Below are positions 33,426 through 41,942 of a stretch of 64,000 bases of DNA, one piece after another. Position 1 is the stretch's first letter; every line of letters starts with the position of its first letter. Both the position numbers and the translations under genes were made by a program. Origin of the DNA: Larkinella soli (GTDB lineage: Bacteria; Bacteroidota; Bacteroidia; Cytophagales; Spirosomataceae); contig NZ_QTJY01000002.1 in NCBI RefSeq assembly GCF_003703975.1, forward strand, positions 372,001 to 436,000, given 5' to 3'. Under the pieces are notes generated by a model that saw only the letters and a program-made list of their open reading frames with translations, ran no database searches and was not told the origin of the DNA.

Positions 33426-36400
33426 ATGAACCGGGTTCTGCTTTTTTTACTGCTGCTCCTGGCCGTTCCGGTCCTGGGCCAGCGCACCGTAACGCTTTCC
33501 GCTCTCCGTACCGAGAACCTTGCCGACCCTCAGGGCATCACCAAACCGGCTCCCCGGCTGAGCTGGACCATGAGCAGCGACCGGCGCGGCCTCCGGCAGG
33601 CCGGCTACCGGATTCTGGTGGCCTCCACCGCCGAAAAACTCAGTCAGGACGAGGGCGATCTCTGGGATTCGGGTGAGGTCTCGGGCGATCAGTCGCAGTG
33701 GGTACCGTATGGCGGAAGCCCGCTGACCAGCCGCCAGGTCTGTTACTGGAAAGTGCGTATCCGGAGTCAGGACGGCGTTACCTCCGCCTGGAGTGCGCCT
33801 GCCCGCTGGGACATGGGCCTCATGCAGGCCTCCGACTGGACGGCGCAGTGGATCGGGCTGGACTCGGCTTTTGCCTGGGATGCCCCCACGGCCGTCAACA
33901 CCCGGCTGTCGGCCCGGTATTTCCGCAAACAGGCCCATCTGCCGAAAACCATCCGGCACGCTACGGCCTACGTCAGCGGGCTTGGCCTGTATGAACTTTC
34001 GCTCAACGGCCGTAAAGTCGGCGATGCGGTGCTGGCCCCCGGCCCGACCGAATACGACAAACGGGTGCTGTACAACACCTACGACGTCACCGGTCTCCTC
34101 CAGACCGGCCTGAATGCCGTCGGGGTGACGCTCGGCAACGGACGGTATTTCGCCATGCGGGTCAACCAGCCGTCGGTGCCGGCCATGACGCACTACGGCT
34201 ACCCGAAGCTGCGGCTCCAGATCGAGGTCGTCTACACCGACGGCACCACCGACCGGATCGTCAGTGACGGCTCCTGGAAAATGACCGCCGACGGCCCCAT
34301 CCGGGCCAACAACGAATTCGACGGGGAGGAATACGACGCGACCCGTGAACTGAAAAACTCCTCCGGCACCGCCTGGGACCAGCCCGGTTTCGACGACCAG
34401 AGCTGGCTGAATGCCCGCCTGGTGGCCGAACCTGCCGGCCGGCTCGAATCGCAGATCAACCCGCCCATCCGGGTGGTGGAAACCCTGCGGCCGGTGTCGG
34501 TGAAGGAGGTGAGCGCCGGCCGGTTCATCGTCGATATGGGGCAGAACATGGTCGGCTGGGTCCGGCTGCGGGTGCAGGGCGCCCGCGGAACGAAAGTGAC
34601 GATGCGGTTTGCCGAGACGCTCAAGGAAAGCGGTACGCTCTACATCGATAACCTGCGCTCGGCCCGGGCCACGGACATCTACATCCTCAAAGGGGAGGGC
34701 GAGGAACTCTGGGAACCCCGTTTTACCTACCACGGCTTCCGCTACGTAGAGCTGACCGGCTTTCCCGGCACACTCACCACCGCCGGCGTGGAGGGCCGGG
34801 TGGTGCATGACGACCTCCCGCAGGCCGGTACCCTCACCACCTCCAGCGACCTGCTCAACCAGATCTATAAAAGCGCCTTCTGGAGCGTCCGGGGCAATTA
34901 CCGGGGCATCCCGACCGACTGCCCGCAACGGGACGAACGCATGGGCTGGCTGGGCGACCGCACCGTCGTGGCCGCCGGGGAAAGCTATCTGTTTGCCAAC
35001 CACGCGCTTTACGCCAAGTGGCTCGACGACATTGAAAATGCCCAGAAGGACGACGGCAGCCTGCCCGACGTGGCTCCGAGCTACTGGAAGAAATATACCG
35101 GCAACATGACCTGGCCGGCGGCTTACGTCTTCGTCGCCAATATGCTGTATGAACAGTTCGGCGACGACGAGCCGATTCGGAAGCATTACGAGTCGATGAA
35201 AAAATGGCTCAGCTACGCCGGCAGTAAATTCGTGAACAGTTCCGGTATCTACTGGAAGGACGAATACGGGGACTGGGCCGTGCCGCCCGAATCCCCTTCG
35301 CTGGTACACACCCAGGATCCCGCCCGCAAGACCGACGGCGGTCTGCTCGGGACGGCCTATTATTATTCCGTGCTGAAGCTGATGGAGCGGTTTGCCGGTG
35401 TGGTGGGCAACGAAACCGACCGGACGGCCTTTTCCTCCCGGGCCGAAACCGTGCGAAATGCCTTCAATCAGGCCTATCTGAAGCGCGACCAGCTCCAGTA
35501 CGGCAACAATACCACGACGGCCAACCTGCTGGCTCTGGCCTGCGGGCTGGTTCCTGATGACCTCTACCGGGGCGTTTTCCGGCAGATGACGGGCCGGATG
35601 GAGGGCGAATACAAAAGCCATATCAGCACCGGCATCATCGGCACTTCCTGGCTTATGCGGAACCTGACCGCCAACGGACGGGGCGACCTCGCCTACCGGC
35701 TCGCAACCAATACCGACTACCCGAGTTGGGGCTACATGATGCGGAACGGGGCCACCACCCTCTGGGAGTTATGGAACGGCAACACGGCCTCTGCCTCGAT
35801 GAACTCGGGCAACCACGTCATGCAGCTGGGCGATCTGTTGCAGTGGTATTACGAAAACCTGGCGGGCATCCGATCCGGCGGCCCCGGCTTCCGGACCGTC
35901 GAAATGCGGCCCTATCCCTCCGGCGACCTGACCCGGGTGGCGGCCACCTTCGCATCGGTGTATGGCCTGACCGGCAGCGAGTGGACAAAAACCGCCCGCG
36001 AATTCCGCTGGAAGGTGACGGTACCGGGCAACGCAACGGCCACGGTATTTATTCCGGCCAGGGACGCGGCCGAGGTCCTGGAAGGCAGCAGCTCTGCCGC
36101 GAACGCCGAGGGCGTAACCTTCCTGCGGATGGAGGGCGACCGGGCGGTTTTTCAGGTCGGCTCGGGGCAGTACAGCTTTTTTTCCACCCTGCCCGACACC
36201 ACGAATCGCCCCCCGACGGCACCCGGGTACAATCCCCCGCCGGCCAAAGTCGGAACGCCGTACAGCTACACCCTTGCTCCCTTCACGGACCCGGAAAACC
36301 GGCCGATTACCTACGCCTACGGCGGCACCGTTCCCGGCATGACCTTCGACACTACCAGCCGGGTGATGAGCGGGACGCCGACGCAGACCGGCACGTACTC

Positions 36401-38600
36401 CTTTACGGTGACGGCCACCGACGACAAGGGGCTGTCCGCCACCGCCGTTCTGACGTTTGCGGTCACTACCGGCTCGACCCAGCCGATCGCCAGTTATGAA
36501 GGCTTTCTGGATGCGGTCCGCTGCGACAACGACATCTGGGGCTGGGTTTGGGACCGCAATCAGCCTAACCTCGCGCTCACGGTTGAAATCCTCGACAGCA
36601 CGGTCGTGATCGGAACCGTCAGGGCCGATCTGTTCCGGCCCGATCTGCTCACGGCCAAAAAAGGCGACGGCGAACACGGGTATTCCTTCCTGACCCCGGC
36701 CTCGCTGAAAGACGGAAAACCGCACAGCATCATCGTCCGGGTGAAAGGCGCGGGCTACCAGTTGAAAAGTACGCCGAAGGTCGTGACCTGTGCGGTGACA
36801 CCGCCCCCTCCGGTCAACCAGCCGCCGGCGGCTCCGGCCGTCAGTCCTCTTTCGGCCACGGTCGGCACTGCCTTTAGCACGACCCTGGCGGCCTTCACCG
36901 ATCCGAACAACGATGCGCTGACCTATACGCTGAGTACACCGCCTTCGGGGCTGACCTTCAATGCCACCACCCGGGTGCTGAGCGGCACGCCCACGGCCTC
37001 CGGCAGCTTCAGCCTGACCTACACGGCCAACGACGGACAGGCCTCGGCCAACACCTCCGTATCCATCACGGTCAGTCCCCAGCCGCCGGTCAACCAGCCG
37101 CCGGCGGCTCCGGCGACGGCTCCGCTGTCGGCTACGGTCAATGCGGCTTTCTCGGCCACCCTTCCGGCCTTTACCGATGCCGACAACGATGTGCTGACGT
37201 ATTCGCTGGCGGGCCTTCCGGCCGGTCTGACCTTCAATGCCACCACCCGGGCGCTGAGCGGCACGCCGACCCAGGCCGGGAGTTTCACTCTGACCTACAA
37301 GGCTTCGGACGGCAAGGCACATGAGGTGAGCGCGACGGTTTCGCTGGCGGTCAGCCCGGCGGCTCCGGTGGTGACCGGTAACTTCGAAGGGTATCTGGAA
37401 GGGGCTAACTGCGGCTCTCTCTGGGGTTGGGTCTGGAACCGCGACAAGGGAAATACCGCCTACACGGTGGAGTTTCTGGACGGGGCCACGGTAGCCTCTG
37501 CGGTGGTCGTCGGGACGGTCGAAGCCAACGTCTTCCGGCAGGATCTGAAGAACGCGGGCAAGGGCAACGGGGCGCACGGGTATACCTTCCTCACGCCCGA
37601 AAGCCTGAAAGACAACCGGAGCCACACCCTCTGGGCGCGGGTGGCCGGCAGTACATATGTGTTGAAATATGCTCCGAAAACCATTACCTGCGCCGGAACC
37701 TCCACTCCCCCGCCGGTCAATGCCCCACCGGTGGCTCCGGCGGTTCCGGCCCTGTCGGCCACCGTCGGCACCGTCTTCACCACGACCCTGGCGGCCTTCA
37801 CCGATGCTAACAACGATGTGCTGACGTATTCGCTGGCGGGCCTTTCGGCCGGTCTGACCTTCAATGCCACCACCCGGGTGCTGAGCGGCACACCCACGGC
37901 GGCCGGCAGCTTCACCCTGACCTATGCAGCTTCGGACGGCAAGGCGACGGCTTCGACGCCGATCAGTTTGTCGGTCGCGGCCGCCCCGACGAAACCGGCC
38001 TCCTACGAGGGCTTTTTCGACAAGCTCGACTGCTCCGGCGGCCAGGGCTGGGTCTGGGACCGCAACCAGCCCAACACCCCGCTGACGGTCGAACTGCTGG
38101 AAGGAACGACGCTGATCACGACCTTCGAAGCCAACGTCTTCCGGCAGGATCTGAAAGATAAAGGGAAAGGCAACGGCCAGCACGGCATTTCGTTCGCGTT
38201 GCCGGTTTCGCTGAAAGACAACCGCCCCCACGCGCTCAGCCTGCGGGTTCAGGGTTCGGCCTTTCTGCTGAAGAATTCACCCCGCCCGGTCACCTGTCCG
38301 TCGGCGGCCCGGCTTTCGGCTCCGCCTTCATCGGAGGTGGAAATTTCCGGCGATCTGACGCCGGCCCCTAACCCGACCTCCGGACGCACGCGGGTCCGGT
38401 TCCGGCTGGCGGAAAACGAGCCGGCCACGCTGTCGGTTACGGACGTGCTGGGCCATATCCTGCACCAGCGACCGATACGGGGTACGGGGCAGACGCAGGA
38501 GGAAGTGGTCGAACTGGGCGGTTATTCACCCGGCATTCATTACATCCGGCTGCAAACCGGACAGCAGTCCAGGACGGGGCGGGTGCTGCTCCACCGTTAA
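33426..38600 (+). CDS. GH78 alpha-L-rhamnosidase with putative-Ig repeats, Cys-bracketed modules and T9SS sorting domain
   Basis: The protein has 1724 residues. After a signal peptide (1-18) comes a full GH78 region (~20-910). GIPTDCPQRDERMGWLGD near 495-512 carries the Glu/Asp catalytic site, and TTLWELWNGN and MNSGNHVMQLG follow. The C-terminal part alternates four putative-Ig domains (~926-1015, 1127-1212, 1217-1312, 1430-1517) with three Cys-bracketed modules (~1023-1122, 1318-1422, 1526-1624). It ends in a T9SS sorting domain (~1635-1724). It should release L-rhamnose from plant or microbial glycans at the cell surface. The catalytic half alone is the normal length for GH78; the 800-residue tail is the unusual part. 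A strong terminator follows. Confidence 0.93.
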   Translation: MNRVLLFLLLLLAVPVLGQRTVTLSALRTENLADPQGITKPAPRLSWTMSSDRRGLRQAGYRILVASTAEKLSQDEGDLWDSGEVSGDQSQWVPYGGSPLTSRQVCYWKVRIRSQDGVTSAWSAPARWDMGLMQASDWTAQWIGLDSAFAWDAPTAVNTRLSARYFRKQAHLPKTIRHATAYVSGLGLYELSLNGRKVGDAVLAPGPTEYDKRVLYNTYDVTGLLQTGLNAVGVTLGNGRYFAMRVNQPSVPAMTHYGYPKLRLQIEVVYTDGTTDRIVSDGSWKMTADGPIRANNEFDGEEYDATRELKNSSGTAWDQPGFDDQSWLNARLVAEPAGRLESQINPPIRVVETLRPVSVKEVSAGRFIVDMGQNMVGWVRLRVQGARGTKVTMRFAETLKESGTLYIDNLRSARATDIYILKGEGEELWEPRFTYHGFRYVELTGFPGTLTTAGVEGRVVHDDLPQAGTLTTSSDLLNQIYKSAFWSVRGNYRGIPTDCPQRDERMGWLGDRTVVAAGESYLFANHALYAKWLDDIENAQKDDGSLPDVAPSYWKKYTGNMTWPAAYVFVANMLYEQFGDDEPIRKHYESMKKWLSYAGSKFVNSSGIYWKDEYGDWAVPPESPSLVHTQDPARKTDGGLLGTAYYYSVLKLMERFAGVVGNETDRTAFSSRAETVRNAFNQAYLKRDQLQYGNNTTTANLLALACGLVPDDLYRGVFRQMTGRMEGEYKSHISTGIIGTSWLMRNLTANGRGDLAYRLATNTDYPSWGYMMRNGATTLWELWNGNTASASMNSGNHVMQLGDLLQWYYENLAGIRSGGPGFRTVEMRPYPSGDLTRVAATFASVYGLTGSEWTKTAREFRWKVTVPGNATATVFIPARDAAEVLEGSSSAANAEGVTFLRMEGDRAVFQVGSGQYSFFSTLPDTTNRPPTAPGYNPPPAKVGTPYSYTLAPFTDPENRPITYAYGGTVPGMTFDTTSRVMSGTPTQTGTYSFTVTATDDKGLSATAVLTFAVTTGSTQPIASYEGFLDAVRCDNDIWGWVWDRNQPNLALTVEILDSTVVIGTVRADLFRPDLLTAKKGDGEHGYSFLTPASLKDGKPHSIIVRVKGAGYQLKSTPKVVTCAVTPPPPVNQPPAAPAVSPLSATVGTAFSTTLAAFTDPNNDALTYTLSTPPSGLTFNATTRVLSGTPTASGSFSLTYTANDGQASANTSVSITVSPQPPVNQPPAAPATAPLSATVNAAFSATLPAFTDADNDVLTYSLAGLPAGLTFNATTRALSGTPTQAGSFTLTYKASDGKAHEVSATVSLAVSPAAPVVTGNFEGYLEGANCGSLWGWVWNRDKGNTAYTVEFLDGATVASAVVVGTVEANVFRQDLKNAGKGNGAHGYTFLTPESLKDNRSHTLWARVAGSTYVLKYAPKTITCAGTSTPPPVNAPPVAPAVPALSATVGTVFTTTLAAFTDANNDVLTYSLAGLSAGLTFNATTRVLSGTPTAAGSFTLTYAASDGKATASTPISLSVAAAPTKPASYEGFFDKLDCSGGQGWVWDRNQPNTPLTVELLEGTTLITTFEANVFRQDLKDKGKGNGQHGISFALPVSLKDNRPHALSLRVQGSAFLLKNSPRPVTCPSAARLSAPPSSEVEISGDLTPAPNPTSGRTRVRFRLAENEPATLSVTDVLGHILHQRPIRGTGQTQEEVVELGGYSPGIHYIRLQTGQQSRTGRVLLHR
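37183..37877 (+). repeat. Near-identical internal DNA repeats in the rhamnosidase tail
   Basis: The 68 bases at 37183-37250 recur at 37810-37877 with a single difference (67/68), spanning the core of putative-Ig domains 3 and 4. A related copy lies near 36949. The flanking modules also share an identical run of about 30 bases, including GTCTTCCGGCAGGATCTGAA. The degree of DNA identity implies recent duplication or gene conversion. Confidence 0.85.
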
Positions 38601-38634
38601 CGAAAGCGCCACGACCCAGGTCGTGGCGCTTTCG
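38601..38634. terminator. Strong bidirectional hairpin terminator
   Basis: A perfect 16-base stem (38601-38616 with 38619-38634) begins directly after the rhamnosidase stop, and its outer arms AAAGCGCC / GGCGCTTT supply T-runs. The convergent small gene ends at 38638, so one hairpin serves both. Confidence 0.85.
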
Positions 38635-38637
38635 GTT

Positions 38638-38922
38638 TCAGGGCGTCCCGACGGAAGTGCCGGTGCCGGGCTGTGTGTCGTCGCCGTCGGTGCCGCCGTC
38701 GGGGACGAGCGTATCGGGATGATCCGAGGGAGCGATCTGGTTCGGAGCCATCAATTCGGTCGCGCCCGGTTCGGTGTTCGGGTCGGGGCTGGCATAGGTT
38801 GCGTTCTCGCTGGCCCGCATTCCCGTATCCGACCGGCCGATCCGCCGTCCTCCCGAAGAACCGGAGTTGGGGTCGCTGCTCAGGCTGGCCCCGGCCCGCG
38901 AATGTTTCTGCTGATTTTCCAT
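38638..38922 (-). CDS. Small disordered hydrophilic protein, unknown function
   Basis: The 94-residue frame from ATG 38922 has no hydrophobic segment and is made almost wholly of Ser, Gly, Pro, Asp, Thr and Asn (SLSSDPNSGSSGG; TYASPDPNTEPGATE; GGTDGDDTQPGTGTS). It looks intrinsically disordered. The longer frame to 39270 runs antisense-shifted into the phosphoesterase gene and is not credible. The gene follows the metallophosphoesterase by 77 bases and ends at a shared terminator. Low-complexity composition makes recognition by family impossible, so I give moderate confidence that it is translated. Confidence 0.5.
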   Translation of the reverse strand: MENQQKHSRAGASLSSDPNSGSSGGRRIGRSDTGMRASENATYASPDPNTEPGATELMAPNQIAPSDHPDTLVPDGGTDGDDTQPGTGTSVGTP

Positions 38923-38999
38923 ATAGTTGATGATTGATTCCGCACGTTTTCCCAGGCAATGAGGGTATCTGGATAACCGCCCGTCCGCCCGAATGTTTC

Positions 39000-39821
39000 C
39001 TACAACGCCTTCGCATTGACGATCGGCCGCACTTCCGGGTTGAACTGATACGTGGAGATTTTCCCGTCGGCGAAGACCTCCACGATGCGGTATCCCTTGT
39101 AGGCGGTGCCCCAGCTGCCGCCGAAGTGACCGTCGAAGATATACGGCTTGCCGCCGGACACCTTGACGTCGTCCTGATCGTGTTCGTGGCCATGAAAGAC
39201 GGCCTTCACGTTCGGATACCGTTCGATGGTTTCCATCACCGCGGGGCAGTCGATGCCGTTGGCCGTCCATTTCCGCTGCGGGATGTGCAGCAGCACGAAA
39301 ACGTGTTTCTTCCGGCGCTGCTTGTCCAGGGCCGAACCCAGCCAGCGGGGATCGGCGCAGACGTATTCGCCTTTCGGGTTGGAGGTATTGCCCAGCACGA
39401 AGGCACAGTCGTCCAGTTCCACCACGTGATTTTCCTCATAGCCCCAGATCTGTTTCCAAACCTCCGGACTGACCATGTCGTGGTTGCCACGGGTAACGTA
39501 ATAGGGCATGGTCAGCCGGTCGAAGGCGGTTTTGACTTCCGGCATGAACCGGGGGTCGTCGTGGATCAGGTCCCCGTTGAAGAAGCAGAGATCCAGTCCG
39601 CTGCGTTCCTTTTCGGCGTTCAGATGATCGACCACGTTGCGGGTAAAGGTCTGATAGTCCGTTTTGGGCTGGCCGAAATGGCCGTCGGAAGCCACCGCAA
39701 ATCGCAGCACGCGGGCATGATCGGTACGGGTTTCCGGTGCCGAAGCCGGCGTCAGCAGGGACGGAGAAGCCAGGGCGATTCCGGCCGATTGTTTCAGAAA
39801 GTCACGTCTTGAATGTTCCAT
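39000..39821 (-). CDS. Tat-exported metallophosphoesterase (calcineurin-like)
   Basis: The protein is 273 residues from ATG 39821; the in-frame upstream extension to 39956 lacks a signal. The start gives a twin-arginine signal (HSRRDFLKQSAGIALASPSL). Metal-binding motifs of the family follow in order: FAVASDGHFG, FFNGDLIHDD, YYVTRGNHDMV, FVLLHIPQRKW and AVFHGHEHDQDD. The first motif has DGH in place of the usual DxH, which is common in this branch. It likely hydrolyses a phosphoester in the periplasm. It is divergent from the alpha/beta hydrolase gene with 153 bases between the starts. Confidence 0.9.
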   Translation of the reverse strand: MEHSRRDFLKQSAGIALASPSLLTPASAPETRTDHARVLRFAVASDGHFGQPKTDYQTFTRNVVDHLNAEKERSGLDLCFFNGDLIHDDPRFMPEVKTAFDRLTMPYYVTRGNHDMVSPEVWKQIWGYEENHVVELDDCAFVLGNTSNPKGEYVCADPRWLGSALDKQRRKKHVFVLLHIPQRKWTANGIDCPAVMETIERYPNVKAVFHGHEHDQDDVKVSGGKPYIFDGHFGGSWGTAYKGYRIVEVFADGKISTYQFNPEVRPIVNAKAL

Positions 39822-39974
39822 AAGGCAGGGGTTGCTCCGGCCCGGACGTAGAAGCCTGCCGGAATCTGTCGTGAAAGTAAAAAAATCGGCGGGTTTCGGA
39901 CCGTTCGGAAAGATTACTTTTTTGTTATGCGTCCCGGCCGCAAACCACAGCCCCACCGAGTCCGTTATAGTATC

Positions 39975-40907
39975 ATGAAGTCATTTTTGCGGGCCCTGCG
40001 GTGGGCATTCATTGTTATTCTGATTCTGTTGGCGGGGCTGCTGGCTGGTGCACACTGGTTTGATTTCCGGCAAAGTGATGCCGACATTGCCGAGGAGTTC
40101 CGGGACGAACCCGTCAAACCGGTGGTTCATCGCTACCGGGTCGGGGACCGGACCATCCGGTATATCGAAGCGGCCAGGCCGGGAAGCGATTCGCTGCCGG
40201 TGGTGCTGTTCGTGCATGGCGCCCCAAGTTCGCTTTCGTTTTTCGAGGATTTTTTCAAGGACACTACCCTTCTCAACCGGGCGCGGCTGGTGGCCGTCGA
40301 CCGGCCCGGCTACGGCTATTCGGATTTCGGGCGGGTCGAAACCTCGGTCGTCCGGCAGGCCCGGATTCTCCAGCCGCTGATCGAACGGTATAAGAAGGCG
40401 CCCTTCCTGATGGTGGTGGGGTCGTCCTACGGCGGGTCGGTTTCGGCCCGGCTGGCGATGAACAACCCCAACGTCATCGACCACGTCGTTTTCGTTTCCT
40501 CGGCCCTCGGTCCGGGTCTGGAGCGAACCTACCCGATCAGTTACCTCGTCGACGCCCCGCCCCTGCGCTGGATCGTTCCGCCCCTGCTGCGGCTGGCCAA
40601 CGACGAGAAGCTGGCGCACCGGCAGGCCCTGGAGGAAATCCTGCCCGACTGGCCCAAAATTACAGCGGGGGTGACCTTCCTGCACGGTCAGCGCGACGAT
40701 CTGGTCTTTCCGACCAATGTCGCCTTCGGCCGCAGCCACCTCGTCAATGCCCGCGCCAAGGAGTTTCTGCTTCCTGAAAACCGGCACGATATCGTCTTCT
40801 ATAAGCGGGACTACGTAACCGAAATCCTCCTGAACGTGCTGTCGGAACCGTCGCGGCCGGAGGCTCCGACGAAATCCGGAAAAAAGGAATACATGACCGT
40901 AAAATGA
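39975..40907 (+). CDS. Membrane-anchored alpha/beta hydrolase
   Basis: The protein is 310 residues from ATG 39975, which gives an N-terminal membrane anchor (LRWAFIVILILLAGLLAGAH). A codon 16 positions upstream is also in frame but adds only a polar, Arg-rich stretch. The hydrolase fold shows the oxyanion motif FVHGAPSS, the nucleophile in VVGSSYGGS, the acid in HGQRDDLVFP and the His in LPENRHDI, so the triad is complete. The substrate is unknown; family members are esterases, lipases or epoxide hydrolases. The GH130 gene follows after three bases, so the two are cotranscribed. Confidence 0.88.
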   Translation: MKSFLRALRWAFIVILILLAGLLAGAHWFDFRQSDADIAEEFRDEPVKPVVHRYRVGDRTIRYIEAARPGSDSLPVVLFVHGAPSSLSFFEDFFKDTTLLNRARLVAVDRPGYGYSDFGRVETSVVRQARILQPLIERYKKAPFLMVVGSSYGGSVSARLAMNNPNVIDHVVFVSSALGPGLERTYPISYLVDAPPLRWIVPPLLRLANDEKLAHRQALEEILPDWPKITAGVTFLHGQRDDLVFPTNVAFGRSHLVNARAKEFLLPENRHDIVFYKRDYVTEILLNVLSEPSRPEAPTKSGKKEYMTVK

Positions 40908-40910
40908 ACC

Positions 40911-41939
40911 ATGAAGAACTACTCCCTGCGCCGGCTTTCCGACGGTCCGATTCTCACGGCCGCCGACGTCAGGCCCTCGCATCCGCAGTTCGAAGTGATG
41001 GGAGCCTTCAACCCGGCCGCCTGCGTTTTTGGCGATGAGGTGTTGCTGCTCCTCCGCGTGGCCGAAGCCGTTCCTCCCCAGCCGGGCCTGATCCGGGTGC
41101 CGGTGGTGGAACAGCGGACCGACGCCTTTATGCTTTCCATCAAAACCTTCCCCGAGCCCGAGGGCGACTACGACCCGCGTGTGGTGCAGGTCGGCGATCA
41201 GGCCTATCTGACCTCGCTCAGTCACCTGCGGCTGGCCCGCAGCCGGGACGGCATCCACTTCACGGTGGACGACCAGCCGTTTCTGTTCCCCGACCGCCCC
41301 GACGAATCCTTCGGCGTGGAAGACGCCCGGGTCACCTTCCTCGACGGGCAGTACTGGATCACCTACACGGCGGTTTCCGCCAACGGGCCGGGGGTGAGCC
41401 TGGCCGTGACCCGGGATTTTAAGACGGTGGAACGGAAGGGCATGATTCTGCCCCCTCCCAACAAGGACGCCTGCCTGTTTCCGCAGAAAATCGACGGCTG
41501 TTACTACCTGCTTCACCGCCCGATGGTATCGGAGATCGGAAAACCGTCGGTCTGGCTCGCGGCCTCACCCGACGGGGTTCACTGGGGCAACCACCGGTTT
41601 CTGTTCGGGGCCGCCGGAACGGAGTGGGAATACCAGAAAATCGGGGCCGGGCCGGAGCCCCTCCTGACCGACGAAGGCTGGCTGGTCTGTTACCACGGCA
41701 CGAGCGCCGACACGGTCTATTCCCTCGGGCTGGCTTTGCTCGACCGCCACGATCCTACGAAAATCCTGGACCGTTCCACCCGGCCGCTGATGAGTCCCGA
41801 ACTCAACTGGGAAAAGGAAGGTTTCTTCCCGAATGTGGTCTTCACCAACGGCTGGGTCCGAAGGCCCGACGGCCGTATTCTGGTCTATTACGGTGCCGCC
41901 GACTACTGCGTCGGGGTGGCCGAACTGGTCCGGGAATAA
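40911..41939 (+). CDS. GH130 family glycoside phosphorylase/hydrolase
   Basis: The 342-residue cytoplasmic protein has a five-bladed propeller pattern. It shows GAFNPAACVFGDEVLLLLRVAE near the N-terminus, FGVEDARVTFLDGQYWITYT with the conserved Asp, DACLFPQKIDGCYYLLHRP, and GAGPEPLLTDEGWLVCYHG. These match beta-mannoside phosphorylases of family GH130, which split mannosyl-GlcNAc, mannosyl-glucose or mannobiose. The subfamily cannot be assigned with confidence. It follows the alpha/beta hydrolase gene by three bases and converges with the MFS gene, leaving three bases between the stops. Confidence 0.88.
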   Translation: MKNYSLRRLSDGPILTAADVRPSHPQFEVMGAFNPAACVFGDEVLLLLRVAEAVPPQPGLIRVPVVEQRTDAFMLSIKTFPEPEGDYDPRVVQVGDQAYLTSLSHLRLARSRDGIHFTVDDQPFLFPDRPDESFGVEDARVTFLDGQYWITYTAVSANGPGVSLAVTRDFKTVERKGMILPPPNKDACLFPQKIDGCYYLLHRPMVSEIGKPSVWLAASPDGVHWGNHRFLFGAAGTEWEYQKIGAGPEPLLTDEGWLVCYHGTSADTVYSLGLALLDRHDPTKILDRSTRPLMSPELNWEKEGFFPNVVFTNGWVRRPDGRILVYYGAADYCVGVAELVRE

Positions 41940-41942
41940 GGG

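Noticed and set aside
33447-38231. Long minus-strand frames (724 and 820 codons) opposite the rhamnosidase gene
   Set aside because: They show no family motifs and mirror the codon positions of the real gene, so they are shadows.
36781-38300. Regularly spaced direct repeats that could suggest a CRISPR array
   Set aside because: The repeats are in-frame domain duplications within a coding sequence, with spacing far too long and variable for CRISPR.
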